DNA from: Desulfuribacillus alkaliarsenatis | GTDB lineage: Bacteria > Bacillota > Bacilli > Desulfuribacillales > Desulfuribacillaceae | Assembly (NCBI RefSeq): GCF_001730225.1 | Contig: NZ_MIJE01000004.1 | Coordinates: 1-57,374 of the forward strand | DNA length: 57,374 bases | Direction of reading: 5' to 3' | Shown: in pieces, positions 17,543-25,824 of the stretch | Position numbering within the stretch: position 1 is the first letter of the stretch | Layout of the letters: each line of letters opens with the position of its first letter | The notes under the pieces: model-generated | The model's database searches: none | Seen by the model: the letters and a program-made list of their open reading frames with translations, nothing else | What the model was told of the DNA's origin: nothing | Position numbers and translations under genes: made by a program

Positions 17543-18265
17543 ATGCTACGGACAGTATATTTTTTCACTCGTTTTGGTTTACATTTAATTTCTACATTGC
17601 ATACATCCTATAAATTTAATAAGTTGGGCAAGGAAGGTAAGCTAGAAGAACAAAAGACTTTCTTAGATGAATCTGCGAAGGCTTGGGGACAATACCTTGT
17701 TGAACGGACTGGAAGCACAATTCATGTACAAGGTAAAGATAATATTCCTGATGGTCCTTGCCTAATAATCAGTAATCACCAGAGCAACTTTGACATACCA
17801 ATATTGGCTGGCTATCTAGATAAACCCTTAGGATTCATTGCAAAAAAAGAGCTTGGTAAGGTTCCAATCATGTCTACATGGATGAAAAGGGTTAAATGTG
17901 TTTTTATTGACCGCCAGAATCCACGTCAAGCTATTAAAGCTTTAGGTGAAGCGACGAATTTCTTAAAGGAAGGCCATACACTCGTTATATTTCCTGAAGG
18001 AACCCGAAGCAAAAGCGCTAAAATGGGTGAATTCAAAAAGGGTAGCCTAAGAATTGCAGAGAAAAGCGGTGTGCCAATAGTACCTGTTACAATTTCAGGC
18101 TCGTATAAGATTTATGAAGGGAATGGCAGTCGCGTTCGTCCTGCAGAAGTAAATGTGATTGTTGGCGAGCCGATATACATAAATCAGCTCACTGACGAGG
18201 AGAAGGATCAACTACTAGATAACCTTAGACAGCAGTTTCAGCATAATTTAGACGCATTGCAATAG
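17543..18265 (+). CDS. plsC: 1-acyl-sn-glycerol-3-phosphate acyltransferase (PlsC family)
   Basis: This 240-residue membrane-associated acyltransferase has a hydrophobic N-terminal segment, the catalytic block NHQSNFDIP (HX4D), KKELGKVP, FIDRQN and FPEGTRSKS. It adds the second acyl chain in phosphatidic acid synthesis. The ATG sits one base after the ubiD stop, with AGAGGGAGTG just upstream. Confidence 0.9.
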   Translation: MLRTVYFFTRFGLHLISTLHTSYKFNKLGKEGKLEEQKTFLDESAKAWGQYLVERTGSTIHVQGKDNIPDGPCLIISNHQSNFDIPILAGYLDKPLGFIAKKELGKVPIMSTWMKRVKCVFIDRQNPRQAIKALGEATNFLKEGHTLVIFPEGTRSKSAKMGEFKKGSLRIAEKSGVPIVPVTISGSYKIYEGNGSRVRPAEVNVIVGEPIYINQLTDEEKDQLLDNLRQQFQHNLDALQ

Positions 18266-18292
18266 AATTGGTTGTAGTTGTAATTGATAGAT

Positions 18293-18333
18293 AAAAAGGG
18301 ACAAGCCTGAATCATCAGGAAGTCCCTTTTTTT
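18293..18333. terminator. Terminator between plsC and ferritin-like gene
   Basis: AAAAAGGGAC (18293-18302) pairs with GTCCCTTTTTT (18322-18332), with an inner CCTGA/TCAGG pairing. It lies between convergent genes and carries A and T runs for both directions. Confidence 0.85.
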
Positions 18334-18383
18334 GGTGCATAATAATTAAGTACTCTGTATTAACTTAGCGTATAGAAGTTAGC

Positions 18384-18878
18384 TTAAGCTGGGGAGAACC
18401 GCTGTCTTTCCCACCAATCTTCTTTTAGTAAGTCGTAGTTTTTTTGGAACAAATCTAGATGCTCAGATTCCCAAACAATCAGCTTTTCATATAACGCCTT
18501 TGCCTCTGGCAATTCTGTTTCCTTCATTGCCTTATAATAGTAATCAATCGCGTTTTTCTCCATTGTTACACCAATTCCAAACACTGAAACAGCTAGTGAA
18601 CCACTTTCTGGAGATACATTTTTCCAGCTAAAGATTTGCTTGGTCTTCTCAGGGACTTCAAGCTTGCTATAATCAATGCGAACATCACGCTTTTCATTAA
18701 TATCCTGATACAGCGAGCATAACCAGTCCTGATGCTGTTTTTCTTCTTCAGCCAAGAATAGTAAAGCAGCTTTGACGTCTTCTTCTTTGGCCTGTTCGGC
18801 AGACATCTTATAAAACTCGTAACCCTCTTTTTCAATTAGAATTGCCTGCTTCAAAATTTCCAATTCTTTTATACTCAT
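18384..18878 (-). CDS. Ferritin-like / rubrerythrin-type diiron protein
   Basis: This 164-residue helical protein has the four-helix-bundle ligand pattern: EKEGYEFYKMSAEQA, EEEKQHQDWL (ExxH), EKNAIDYYYKAM and WESEHLDLF (ExxH). It lacks the C-terminal rubredoxin domain of true rubrerythrin. Such proteins act in peroxide or iron handling. The ATG follows AAAGGAGGC. It is read alone. Confidence 0.8.
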   Translation of the reverse strand: MSIKELEILKQAILIEKEGYEFYKMSAEQAKEEDVKAALLFLAEEEKQHQDWLCSLYQDINEKRDVRIDYSKLEVPEKTKQIFSWKNVSPESGSLAVSVFGIGVTMEKNAIDYYYKAMKETELPEAKALYEKLIVWESEHLDLFQKNYDLLKEDWWERQRFSPA

Positions 18879-18998
18879 ACTAATTGCCTCCTTTTACATA
18901 TTTATATTTGTTTTGTTTTATATTCTTTTAACCTTTGTGCTTGGTACTACCTTTCGATATCTTTAGTTTAAAAGACGAATGCTACAATATACAACTAA

Positions 18999-20561
18999 TT
19001 AGCTGTATTCATGTATAATATAGTCTGCTGTTCTTTCTGCAAGAGCCATAACAGTTTCAGTAGGATTAAGTCCAGCTGAAGTAACGAATACACTGGCATC
19101 ACATATGAACAAATTATCGATATCGTGACTTTGACAGAATTCGTTCACCACTGATGTGCTTGGGTTTGCTCCCATGCGACAACCACCCATAAGGTGAGCA
19201 GAGTCAGGTGTCACATATTCAACACCGCCGCCAGCAGCAAATAAGATATCGCTCATCTTCTTGACAGCGTGGTCTATTAACTTCAAATCGTTGTCTCCGT
19301 AGCTAAAATTAATCTTAGCTAACGATACATCGTAATTATCCATCTCGTTAGCGAGAGTTACACAGTTATCGTAATTTGGGAGTACTTCACCGACTAAGGT
19401 TAAGCGCCCATAATAGTTATAATCAAGCATTGTATCGTGTAGCTGTTTACCCCAGATTCCAGCACGTGATGCCAGTTCGCCAGCAATTCCTAAGGGTCTA
19501 GCACCATGGGCGTGAATTGAATAGCCCCTAGCAAATCCACGTTTTGCATCAGTCTCATAGAACTCCTGTGTAGTTGCTAAGACAGGTGTGCCTTTATATA
19601 GTCGGATTTCGTCGGCGAATTTAGCATATACATCATGACTACTATGGGGCATGATTCCATGACCAACCCAGCCGCTACTATTAGCAAGTCCGTTAGGATG
19701 CTGCTCTGTGGCTGAATGTAGTAAGAGTCTAGGTGACTCGACTGCAAAGGCGGATAGAATTACAACCTTAGCCTTTTGAATATATTCCTTGCCATGGTAA
19801 ACAAAGCGCACACCAGTGACTCGACCAGTTTGGTCAGACATAATCTCCGTTACTGTAGAGTTGTCCAGTACAATCGCACCAGCAGTCTTAGCTTTCGGTA
19901 TATGGTGAATAAGTGTGCTGAACTTAGCATTAGGCATACAGCCCTGGTTACAAAAACCACGGTTAATACAAGGCGGTCGACCTTCAAATGGAGCTGATAA
20001 AATAGCCAGTGGAGCTACAGATGTTTCAATACCAAGCTTTGCTGCCCCATTCATAAACATATAGGAATTAGGGCTAAGGGGCTCGCGCTCTGGATAGGGA
20101 TACGGTCCGTTGAAGCTACCCCAAGGAAAGAATTTCGGACCAGAAACAGCAATATCACGTTCAACTTTGTCGTAATAAGGCTCCAAATCTACATAAGAAA
20201 TAGGCCAGTCTTCACCAACGCCGTCTTCAGATTTAGTCCGAAAATCTGATTCGTGAAACCGCAAAAACACTCCAGTGAAATGGACTGTTCCACCACCAAC
20301 GCCTCTTCCAGAGTTATTAGAACCCATACATAAGGGGTTATCTCCAGTGACGATGCGAGTATCATTCCATGCTAAACGTTTCATAGCTAGTTCATCAGAG
20401 GCGAAATCCTTCTGAGGGTCCCTTGTTGGACCAGCTTCTATGACAACAACCTTAAGCTTTGCCTCTGACAGTCTCCTAGCTAACACACCGCCTGCGGCAC
20501 CAGCACCAACAATTACTACATCAACCTGTTCATCACTATATTTCCACTTTAATGTACTCAT
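18999..20561 (-). CDS. GMC-family oxidoreductase (gluconate/sugar-dehydrogenase large-subunit type)
   Basis: This 520-residue flavoprotein has the FAD-binding VVIVGAGAAGGVLARRLSEA at the N-terminus, GRGVGGGTVHFTG, and the C-terminal block with GGCRMG and SAGLNPTETVMALAERTADYI typical of GMC enzymes. A CINRGFCNQGCMPNAK segment with four Cys resembles the Cys-rich region of membrane gluconate or sorbitol dehydrogenases. The ATG at 20561 overlaps the stop of the small subunit gene (ATGA) and follows GGGAGG. The substrate is unknown. Confidence 0.85.
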   Translation of the reverse strand: MSTLKWKYSDEQVDVVIVGAGAAGGVLARRLSEAKLKVVVIEAGPTRDPQKDFASDELAMKRLAWNDTRIVTGDNPLCMGSNNSGRGVGGGTVHFTGVFLRFHESDFRTKSEDGVGEDWPISYVDLEPYYDKVERDIAVSGPKFFPWGSFNGPYPYPEREPLSPNSYMFMNGAAKLGIETSVAPLAILSAPFEGRPPCINRGFCNQGCMPNAKFSTLIHHIPKAKTAGAIVLDNSTVTEIMSDQTGRVTGVRFVYHGKEYIQKAKVVILSAFAVESPRLLLHSATEQHPNGLANSSGWVGHGIMPHSSHDVYAKFADEIRLYKGTPVLATTQEFYETDAKRGFARGYSIHAHGARPLGIAGELASRAGIWGKQLHDTMLDYNYYGRLTLVGEVLPNYDNCVTLANEMDNYDVSLAKINFSYGDNDLKLIDHAVKKMSDILFAAGGGVEYVTPDSAHLMGGCRMGANPSTSVVNEFCQSHDIDNLFICDASVFVTSAGLNPTETVMALAERTADYIIHEYS

Positions 20562-21169
20562 TCTGTTTGCGCCTCCCATGGATCAAGCTGTCCAAGGCCT
20601 GCTCGCACGTAGCCCCTAGGATAGGCGGGACCACCATAGCCTATTGCTGACCAGACGACTGGATGGGAATAATATGCGTCAACGGTTAAAGATAATAGCT
20701 TCTTAAAAAAAGCTTGCTGCAAACGGATATCCCATTCATTTATGTTTCCCTTAGCGAGTTCTTCAAGCACTGCAAGCTGGGCATCTGCATTCGATTCAAT
20801 AAAGCGCATAGAATTATATCTTTTTGTAGCAGAGTTTAAAAGTTCTAATCCGTGTCTTATTAAATCCTTAGCACTAGGAATCCCCTCTTGACGTTGATTT
20901 TCGCCAATTTGGCTCGATAGAGTAGAGTCAATGTGTCGGATTATAAAGTATAAGATTTCCTCGTTTTTATCGTGAATTAAGTGAGCACAGACACGCTTTA
21001 ATAATTCTACTTCTGCCAGAGTCAAGTAATTCGTAGTGTATGAATATTCTAATCTACCCAATACAATATCCCGAGTATGGGGGTCCCAATAATCCTGCTG
21101 CTCAAGCACATGATACTTTGGGTAGTGTGTTACTTTTTTAGTTTCTTGTTGCACATAATCATCTGTCAT
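20558..21169 (-). CDS. Gluconate 2-dehydrogenase subunit 3-like protein
   Basis: This 203-residue protein fits the GluDH_3 family: YPKYHVLEQQDYWDPHTRDIV at the N-terminus, LTLAEVELLKRVCAHLI, and a C-terminal VWSAIGYGGPAYPRGYVR block near the end. The family partners the GMC flavoprotein, which follows it with a 4-base overlap. It lacks an obvious Tat signal here, while some relatives have one. The ATG follows AGGAGGGAT. Confidence 0.82.
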   Translation of the reverse strand: MTDDYVQQETKKVTHYPKYHVLEQQDYWDPHTRDIVLGRLEYSYTTNYLTLAEVELLKRVCAHLIHDKNEEILYFIIRHIDSTLSSQIGENQRQEGIPSAKDLIRHGLELLNSATKRYNSMRFIESNADAQLAVLEELAKGNINEWDIRLQQAFFKKLLSLTVDAYYSHPVVWSAIGYGGPAYPRGYVRAGLGQLDPWEAQTE

Positions 21170-21181
21170 AGTATATCCCTC

Positions 21182-21616
21182 CTAAGACCACCATGTAAGC
21201 ACATAGGCAAAGTTGTTAAGGACCTGCTGATAAATAGACATCATACCTAATCCAGTTAGCGCAACAAATAATAGTGGAAGAATGATTGGGGGTCCGATTA
21301 AGAAATTCCTGAGTTTATAGCCATCAACCCGTAGCCCAACACCCTTAACGTGATAAAAAAAGCCTATTAAGCCATCAAGAAATCCAATAGCTAGCATAAT
21401 TGCATAGAACCAAAACAACCATTCAGTCGGCCTTAATGCATAAGTGGCTGCGACGATAAACATAATAGGAGTGAAGATAACAGGCCCCCACATCACCCAT
21501 TTGTTTAAATTTTGTCGATAATGAAACAATGTCACCTGTATTCCTATCAGTAGAAATGTAATACCAATAAACATTGCCAATACACGTTCGGCGGCCCAGG
21601 GCAACCATTCAAACAT
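21182..21616 (-). CDS. Four-helix membrane protein, first gene of GMC dehydrogenase operon
   Basis: This 144-residue protein has about four hydrophobic spans (about residues 13-32, 42-60, 67-87 and 108-128) with FHYRQNLNKW between the first two and GFFYHVKGVGLRVDGYKLRNF before the last. I recognise no named family. It lies 12 bases before the subunit-3-like gene and may anchor the dehydrogenase or pass electrons to the membrane. No haem-binding CxxCH motif is seen. Function is inferred from operon position only. Confidence 0.6.
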   Translation of the reverse strand: MFEWLPWAAERVLAMFIGITFLLIGIQVTLFHYRQNLNKWVMWGPVIFTPIMFIVAATYALRPTEWLFWFYAIMLAIGFLDGLIGFFYHVKGVGLRVDGYKLRNFLIGPPIILPLLFVALTGLGMMSIYQQVLNNFAYVLTWWS

Positions 21617-21824
21617 AAAGTCACATCCAATCTCATCTAATCTTTAATGGGAAGGCTTTTAATAATCATTTTCAGCAAAACCTACACTTTGTAGATAGTA
21701 TTTATCATTTTGAGTAGAATCATTTATAATATTAAGGAATCATTTATAATAGATGAGAAATAGATAGTATGTCGTATTAGACAATCAGTTTTTTGAAAAT
21801 AGGAAATTTGGAAGGAGAGTTATT

Positions 21825-22043
21825 ATGCCAATCTTTGATTTGCGTTGCAAAGAATGCAAGCAGGAATATCAAGTGCGTGCCTCATATGAGGAAAGGCAAG
21901 ATGCACAGTGTCCAAGCTGCTCAAGTACGAAAAAAGAGCCTGTATTTAAGGCTAATATAAAAGGGCCAGTCAGTCCAAAGGGGACTGGAGCAGGAGGCTG
22001 TCCGTCGGCTGGAGGGTGTCCAGGGGCATCTAGTTTTGGTTGA
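21825..22043 (+). CDS. FmdB-family zinc-ribbon protein
   Basis: This 72-residue protein starts MPIFDLRCKECKQEYQV and has a second CPSC pair at residues 31-34, giving the CxxC...CxxC zinc ribbon of the FmdB/putative regulatory family. The C-terminus is a Gly/Pro/Cys-rich tail ending GGCPSAGGCPGASSFG. The ATG follows GGAAGGAGAG. Its molecular role is not established. Confidence 0.88.
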   Translation: MPIFDLRCKECKQEYQVRASYEERQDAQCPSCSSTKKEPVFKANIKGPVSPKGTGAGGCPSAGGCPGASSFG

Positions 22044-22064
22044 GGCTAATAGAGGTTGACTAGT

Positions 22065-23033
22065 TTAGTCAAAAGATTTCAATAGTTGCTGTCCCCCGAG
22101 GTACAAAGCACTTACTGCGAATACAAACCAGAATGTCACAAAGCGGATAATAAGTGCTAACAATAGAGCCTCATGTAAGGCAACCCCTAAGGGAGCTAAT
22201 AACAGTACCATACTACCTTCAAAGGTGCCAAGTCCACCTGGGGTTATAGGAACCATAGCAACCATATAGGTCAAATATGTAATGACGGCAATAGCGATAA
22301 ATCCGATATCAACCTGTAGAGAGAGTGCAATATAATATGACTTAACGGCAAAAAACAGCCAAATAAATGTTGATAATATTAGCTGCGATGTCAAAACATA
22401 TTTATCTTTTAAGGCACTTTTAATGGTAGCATCAATGGTAGTCATACTAGTACAGATTCTGTCCTTAAAAGACTCCTTCACAGGTAGATAAGCTACCAAG
22501 CTGTGTATTAGCATAGGCTTCTTTATGAAAGCACCTAATAAGGCAACAAAGGCAATAATAAATAAAAGACCAATAATTAATGCCACACTCTCGGTGCCAA
22601 AATCGCTAAATGTCAATAAAAACCAGGATAAGGAAACAATACAAAGGAATAAAAAGCAGACCATGCTTATGGTTTTCTGCAAACCAACGAGCGCAAGCGC
22701 TTGGCTAGTGGAGTTGTTAAGGTGTGGTTTTAGGAGAACAACCTTAGCGGCTTCACCACCAGCCTTCGCAGCTGGTGTGACACTTTCAACAAAAGTGCCC
22801 GCCATGTTGATATGAAAGATATTTTTAAAAGGAATTATACAACCCATCTTTTTAGCAATTAATTGCCATTGTAAGCAGATTAGGTAGATAGTGATTATTT
22901 GTAAAAAACAAGCAAATAAAAGCATATCTTTACTTACTGATGCAAGGCTTGAGGTGATTTCGCGAAAATCACTTTGCCACAGAAGCAGTGCTATTAATAT
23001 TAACCCGAGAAGCGTAAGCATTAGCTTCTTCAA
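22065..23033 (-). CDS. UPF0104 / lysylphosphatidylglycerol-synthase-type flippase membrane protein
   Basis: This polytopic protein of about 322 residues has some eight spans and the family motifs ESVTPAAKAGGEAAKVVLL and TPGGLGTFEGSMVLLL, typical of the AglD/MprF transmembrane family, some of which flip lipids. The start was placed at a TTG (23031-23033) behind TTAGAGGTGA. In-frame starts further upstream are possible. Its beginning overlaps the end of the methyltransferase-like gene by 65 bases. It is the last gene of the feoA-feoB operon as seen here. Confidence 0.75.
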   Translation of the reverse strand: MKKLMLTLLGLILIALLLWQSDFREITSSLASVSKDMLLFACFLQIITIYLICLQWQLIAKKMGCIIPFKNIFHINMAGTFVESVTPAAKAGGEAAKVVLLKPHLNNSTSQALALVGLQKTISMVCFLFLCIVSLSWFLLTFSDFGTESVALIIGLLFIIAFVALLGAFIKKPMLIHSLVAYLPVKESFKDRICTSMTTIDATIKSALKDKYVLTSQLILSTFIWLFFAVKSYYIALSLQVDIGFIAIAVITYLTYMVAMVPITPGGLGTFEGSMVLLLAPLGVALHEALLLALIIRFVTFWFVFAVSALYLGGQQLLKSFD

Positions 23034-23604
23034 ACCGTTCACCTCTAAGTCCTTTGATAAATAACAGCGTTTCACTCATTGTAGAATTTTTTTGACGTGT
23101 GGATTTACACATATCGCAAAGGCATTGATTGCTTAAGCAGCTATAAAAACTACCTAAACAATCGTGAGCGCAGCGGACGAGCACACGAGATCCTTGTTTT
23201 GAACGATTTAGTACGTTTGATAGAATACGATCTTGCGGCATTGCTTGTAGTGCGATATGGGTGACGGTGAAATCTGATGTATCAATACTTTGACCATCAC
23301 CAAGGCGAATTTCAATCAAATTTTCTAAACCAAAAATAGAAATAGCTTGCTTGGCATAAAGGGTAGAAAGATAGTGGACATCGATAACAGTAACTTTAGC
23401 CCTTGTGTCCCGAGCGATTTCAATAGCAGTCCACGGAAACGGTCCACCACCAATACACAAGACATGATCTTTTTTTGTGATGTTTGCCAACTCAATCTCC
23501 CGCTTTACAATCGGGTTGTAGTATAGCTTACAGAAAAAACGCAAAGTTGGGGAGACAATGGCTGTTTCCTCAATCTTTTTTGTTAAAGAAGCTATGATAC
23601 TCAT
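22969..23604 (-). CDS. SAM-binding protein resembling nicotianamine synthase / class I methyltransferase
   Basis: This 211-residue Rossmann-fold protein has the nucleotide motif DHVLCIGGGPFPWTAIEIA, a following acidic strand VTVIDVH, and RLGDGQSID. The GGGPFPWTAI form recalls nicotianamine-synthase-like enzymes, which join aminopropyl groups from SAM to make metal-binding small molecules, more than ordinary methyltransferases. Residues about 145-168 are Cys-rich (six Cys in about 23), which is unusual. It lies directly after feoB. A link to metal binding is an inference. Confidence 0.55.
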   Translation of the reverse strand: MSIIASLTKKIEETAIVSPTLRFFCKLYYNPIVKREIELANITKKDHVLCIGGGPFPWTAIEIARDTRAKVTVIDVHYLSTLYAKQAISIFGLENLIEIRLGDGQSIDTSDFTVTHIALQAMPQDRILSNVLNRSKQGSRVLVRCAHDCLGSFYSCLSNQCLCDMCKSTRQKNSTMSETLLFIKGLRGERFEEANAYASRVNINSTASVAK

Positions 23605-23628
23605 AAAATCACATCCAAAAGTCGTTTT

Positions 23629-25392
23629 TTAAAACAAGGCCATAATAAATTGAACACCATGATTTATCAGGCCACCTACTAAAAAGGCAATTGCTATCGT
23701 AGATAAACTAATTAAAGCTGCAACTTTTAGCTTGAACTCCTTAACTAAAACGGCAAACACTGATAAGCAAGGAAGGTAGAATAGAGCAACAATTGATCCA
23801 ACAAACATTTGTAGTGTAGATAGCTCAAGTTCAATTAACGGTAGTACTCCTAACTCCCTACGTATAACTCCTAAAACTAATGCGAGACTTGCTTCAATCG
23901 GTAGACCTAACCACCTAACAACAAGTGGTTGAATATATACACCTATAATATTTAATAATCCTGTTTCGACAATAATAGCTGCTAAACCGATTGCAAGAAT
24001 CATTGGTATTTCTGCTTCTATTAAAAAGTTTTTAGTCCGTACCCAAATCTTCTTTAATAATGCAGGGGCACTAGGTAATAAAAGATTCGGTATTTCTAAA
24101 AGCATGGAGTCTATTTTTCCTGGCATAGCTCTGTTAAGCATTAATCCACCAAGGAATATTGCCGCAAATGAGACCATGTATACTAGCACCAGCATCAGAA
24201 CAGAGTGATCACCTAATAGTGCGATAAAGGCTCCAGTCTGGGCGGTGCAGGGGACGGCGAGGGATACGACACCTGCGATAATTATCCGTTCCTTATAGGT
24301 AGTTGCAGTTCTTGAACCTAGTACTGCCGGTACAGCACAACCATAGCCCATCATAAAAGGAACAATACTGCCACCTTGTATTCCTACACGACGCAATATA
24401 CCATCCATTAAGACTCCTAAACGCGGTAAATAGCCACTATCCTCTAAAAATGAAAGAGCAACATAAAAGAAAAACACATAAGGAAGTATAAGTGCAATTG
24501 GCCATTCGATACCCTTGATAAGCATACCAAACTCACCGACAAGGATATTTAGAAATACTCCTTCTGGGACAAACTTAGAGACGATACCAGTTATCCAAGG
24601 AGCGTAAACGTCGTTAACAAGTGGTAATAACACAGCTCCACGAAGAGCTTTACCACCGCCTACAACAACGGCTACCGCTAGACTTAGTACAACTAATGCT
24701 ATAGGAATTCCAGGGAACAGTTGCATAGAAGCATCGCCTAAACGGTCCAGGAACGAAGGTTTTTTGTTATGTACCTTTTGTACCTTTTCTATGATTCTAG
24801 CAACTTCTGACCAGCGCTCGTCTGAAGTTTCAGGGATTTCTGTTTCAGCAACTTTTTGACCGAATGCGTAATCCCAGATAGTATCTTTAAGTTCCTTAAT
24901 ACCTATATTACGCGTCGCAATTGTTGGTATTACAGGAACCCCTAACGTTTCTTGTAATTTTTTAACATCAACCTCAATGCCTTTTCTCTCGGCTACATCT
25001 AATAGATTCAGGGCAAATACAGTTGGAATCTTGTACTCTAGCACCTGATAAGCAAAATGAAGGCTACGCTCTAAGTTGGTTGCGTCTAATACGCAAATAA
25101 TTCCGTGCGCGCCCTTATTCATGAAATCGACTGCTACCTGCTCAGCAGGAGACGAGGCTTCTAAGGAATAGGTACCTGGAACATCAACTAAAACGGCCTT
25201 CTGTTCGTCGTATGTAATCTTACCTTGCGTAAAGCTAACTGTGGAGCCTGTATAATTAGCAGTTAAGACATCCATCCCTGTTAATTTAGAGAAAATAACA
25301 CTCTTGCCGACGTTAGGATTTCCCATTAACAGAAAACGTAATTCACCATCTATGAGAGGAAGCTCTCTTCCTTCAGCATCACAACACTTCAA
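23629..25392 (-). CDS. feoB: Ferrous iron transporter FeoB
   Basis: This 587-residue protein has an N-terminal G-protein domain (G1 GNPNVGKS, G3 DVPGTYSL, G4 NLLD) and a C-terminal membrane part with the Gate segments VPFMMGYGCAVPAVLGSR and CTAQTGAFIALL and a final helix cluster. It takes up Fe2+ using GTP hydrolysis. It is shorter than the commonest forms (about 650-770) because the linker and C-terminal tail are short. A TTG start (giving MKCCDAEG) lies immediately after the feoA stop, with GAGGTG inside the feoA end, so translation is coupled. Confidence 0.94.
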   Translation of the reverse strand: MKCCDAEGRELPLIDGELRFLLMGNPNVGKSVIFSKLTGMDVLTANYTGSTVSFTQGKITYDEQKAVLVDVPGTYSLEASSPAEQVAVDFMNKGAHGIICVLDATNLERSLHFAYQVLEYKIPTVFALNLLDVAERKGIEVDVKKLQETLGVPVIPTIATRNIGIKELKDTIWDYAFGQKVAETEIPETSDERWSEVARIIEKVQKVHNKKPSFLDRLGDASMQLFPGIPIALVVLSLAVAVVVGGGKALRGAVLLPLVNDVYAPWITGIVSKFVPEGVFLNILVGEFGMLIKGIEWPIALILPYVFFFYVALSFLEDSGYLPRLGVLMDGILRRVGIQGGSIVPFMMGYGCAVPAVLGSRTATTYKERIIIAGVVSLAVPCTAQTGAFIALLGDHSVLMLVLVYMVSFAAIFLGGLMLNRAMPGKIDSMLLEIPNLLLPSAPALLKKIWVRTKNFLIEAEIPMILAIGLAAIIVETGLLNIIGVYIQPLVVRWLGLPIEASLALVLGVIRRELGVLPLIELELSTLQMFVGSIVALFYLPCLSVFAVLVKEFKLKVAALISLSTIAIAFLVGGLINHGVQFIMALF

Positions 25393-25614
25393 CTAGTACA
25401 CCTCATTTAAAGAAATCTCAATTTGCTCAGCAATATCTTTGCCAAGAGCGATACAGCGTGAGCCGATTTGCACAACTATAGGTCCGCCAAAAGGCTGCTT
25501 AGTTACTACAGAGACTGGTAAACCCTCACGCAAACCCATTGAATGGAGTAGTTTAATTGCAGGTAGACTCTTAATAGTGCAAGAAGCTTTTTTCTTTAAG
25601 GTATATAAAGGCAT
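25393..25614 (-). CDS. feoA: FeoA-type ferrous iron transport accessory protein
   Basis: This 73-residue SH3-like protein has LHSMGLREGLPVSVVTKQPFGGPIVVQIGSR-type content and IALGKDIAEQIEI at the end, the standard FeoA pattern. The ATG at 25614 follows GGAGGTG. Longer upstream frames would read through the Fur box. It leads the feoB operon and helps FeoB in ferrous iron uptake. Confidence 0.92.
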   Translation of the reverse strand: MPLYTLKKKASCTIKSLPAIKLLHSMGLREGLPVSVVTKQPFGGPIVVQIGSRCIALGKDIAEQIEISLNEVY

Positions 25615-25634
25615 TACTATGCACCTCCGAATAT

Positions 25635-25690
25635 GATAACAATTATCATTGTTATTGATAAATGTTATCATATATTATGCGGGAAATCAA
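25635..25690 (-). promoter_or_regulatory. Fur box and promoter of the feoA operon
   Basis: GATAACAATTATCATTGTTA and the overlapping ATTGATAAATGTTATC (25635-25669) form an extended match to the Fur consensus built from GATAAT repeats. On the minus strand a TTGATT -35 box (25685-25690) and a TAACAT -10 box (25662-25667) lie 17 bases apart, so bound Fur would cover the -10 box. Iron-replete repression is expected. Confidence 0.8.
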
Positions 25691-25824
25691 TACTTTCTCC
25701 ACACTTTCTACATATTTTTTTAAGCTTGGCTATTTCTCTTGTTCGGTAAACATTCTAGTTTGCATGCATAAACATAGTATAAATATATCAGTTAGGCAAC
25801 CTATACTACTTTGGAGGGGTGCTT

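Noticed and set aside
21710-21760. Direct repeat GAATCATTTATAATA, twice, upstream of the FmdB gene
   Set aside because: It is short, AT-rich and isolated. It may be a duplicated promoter element, but there is too little to support a claim.
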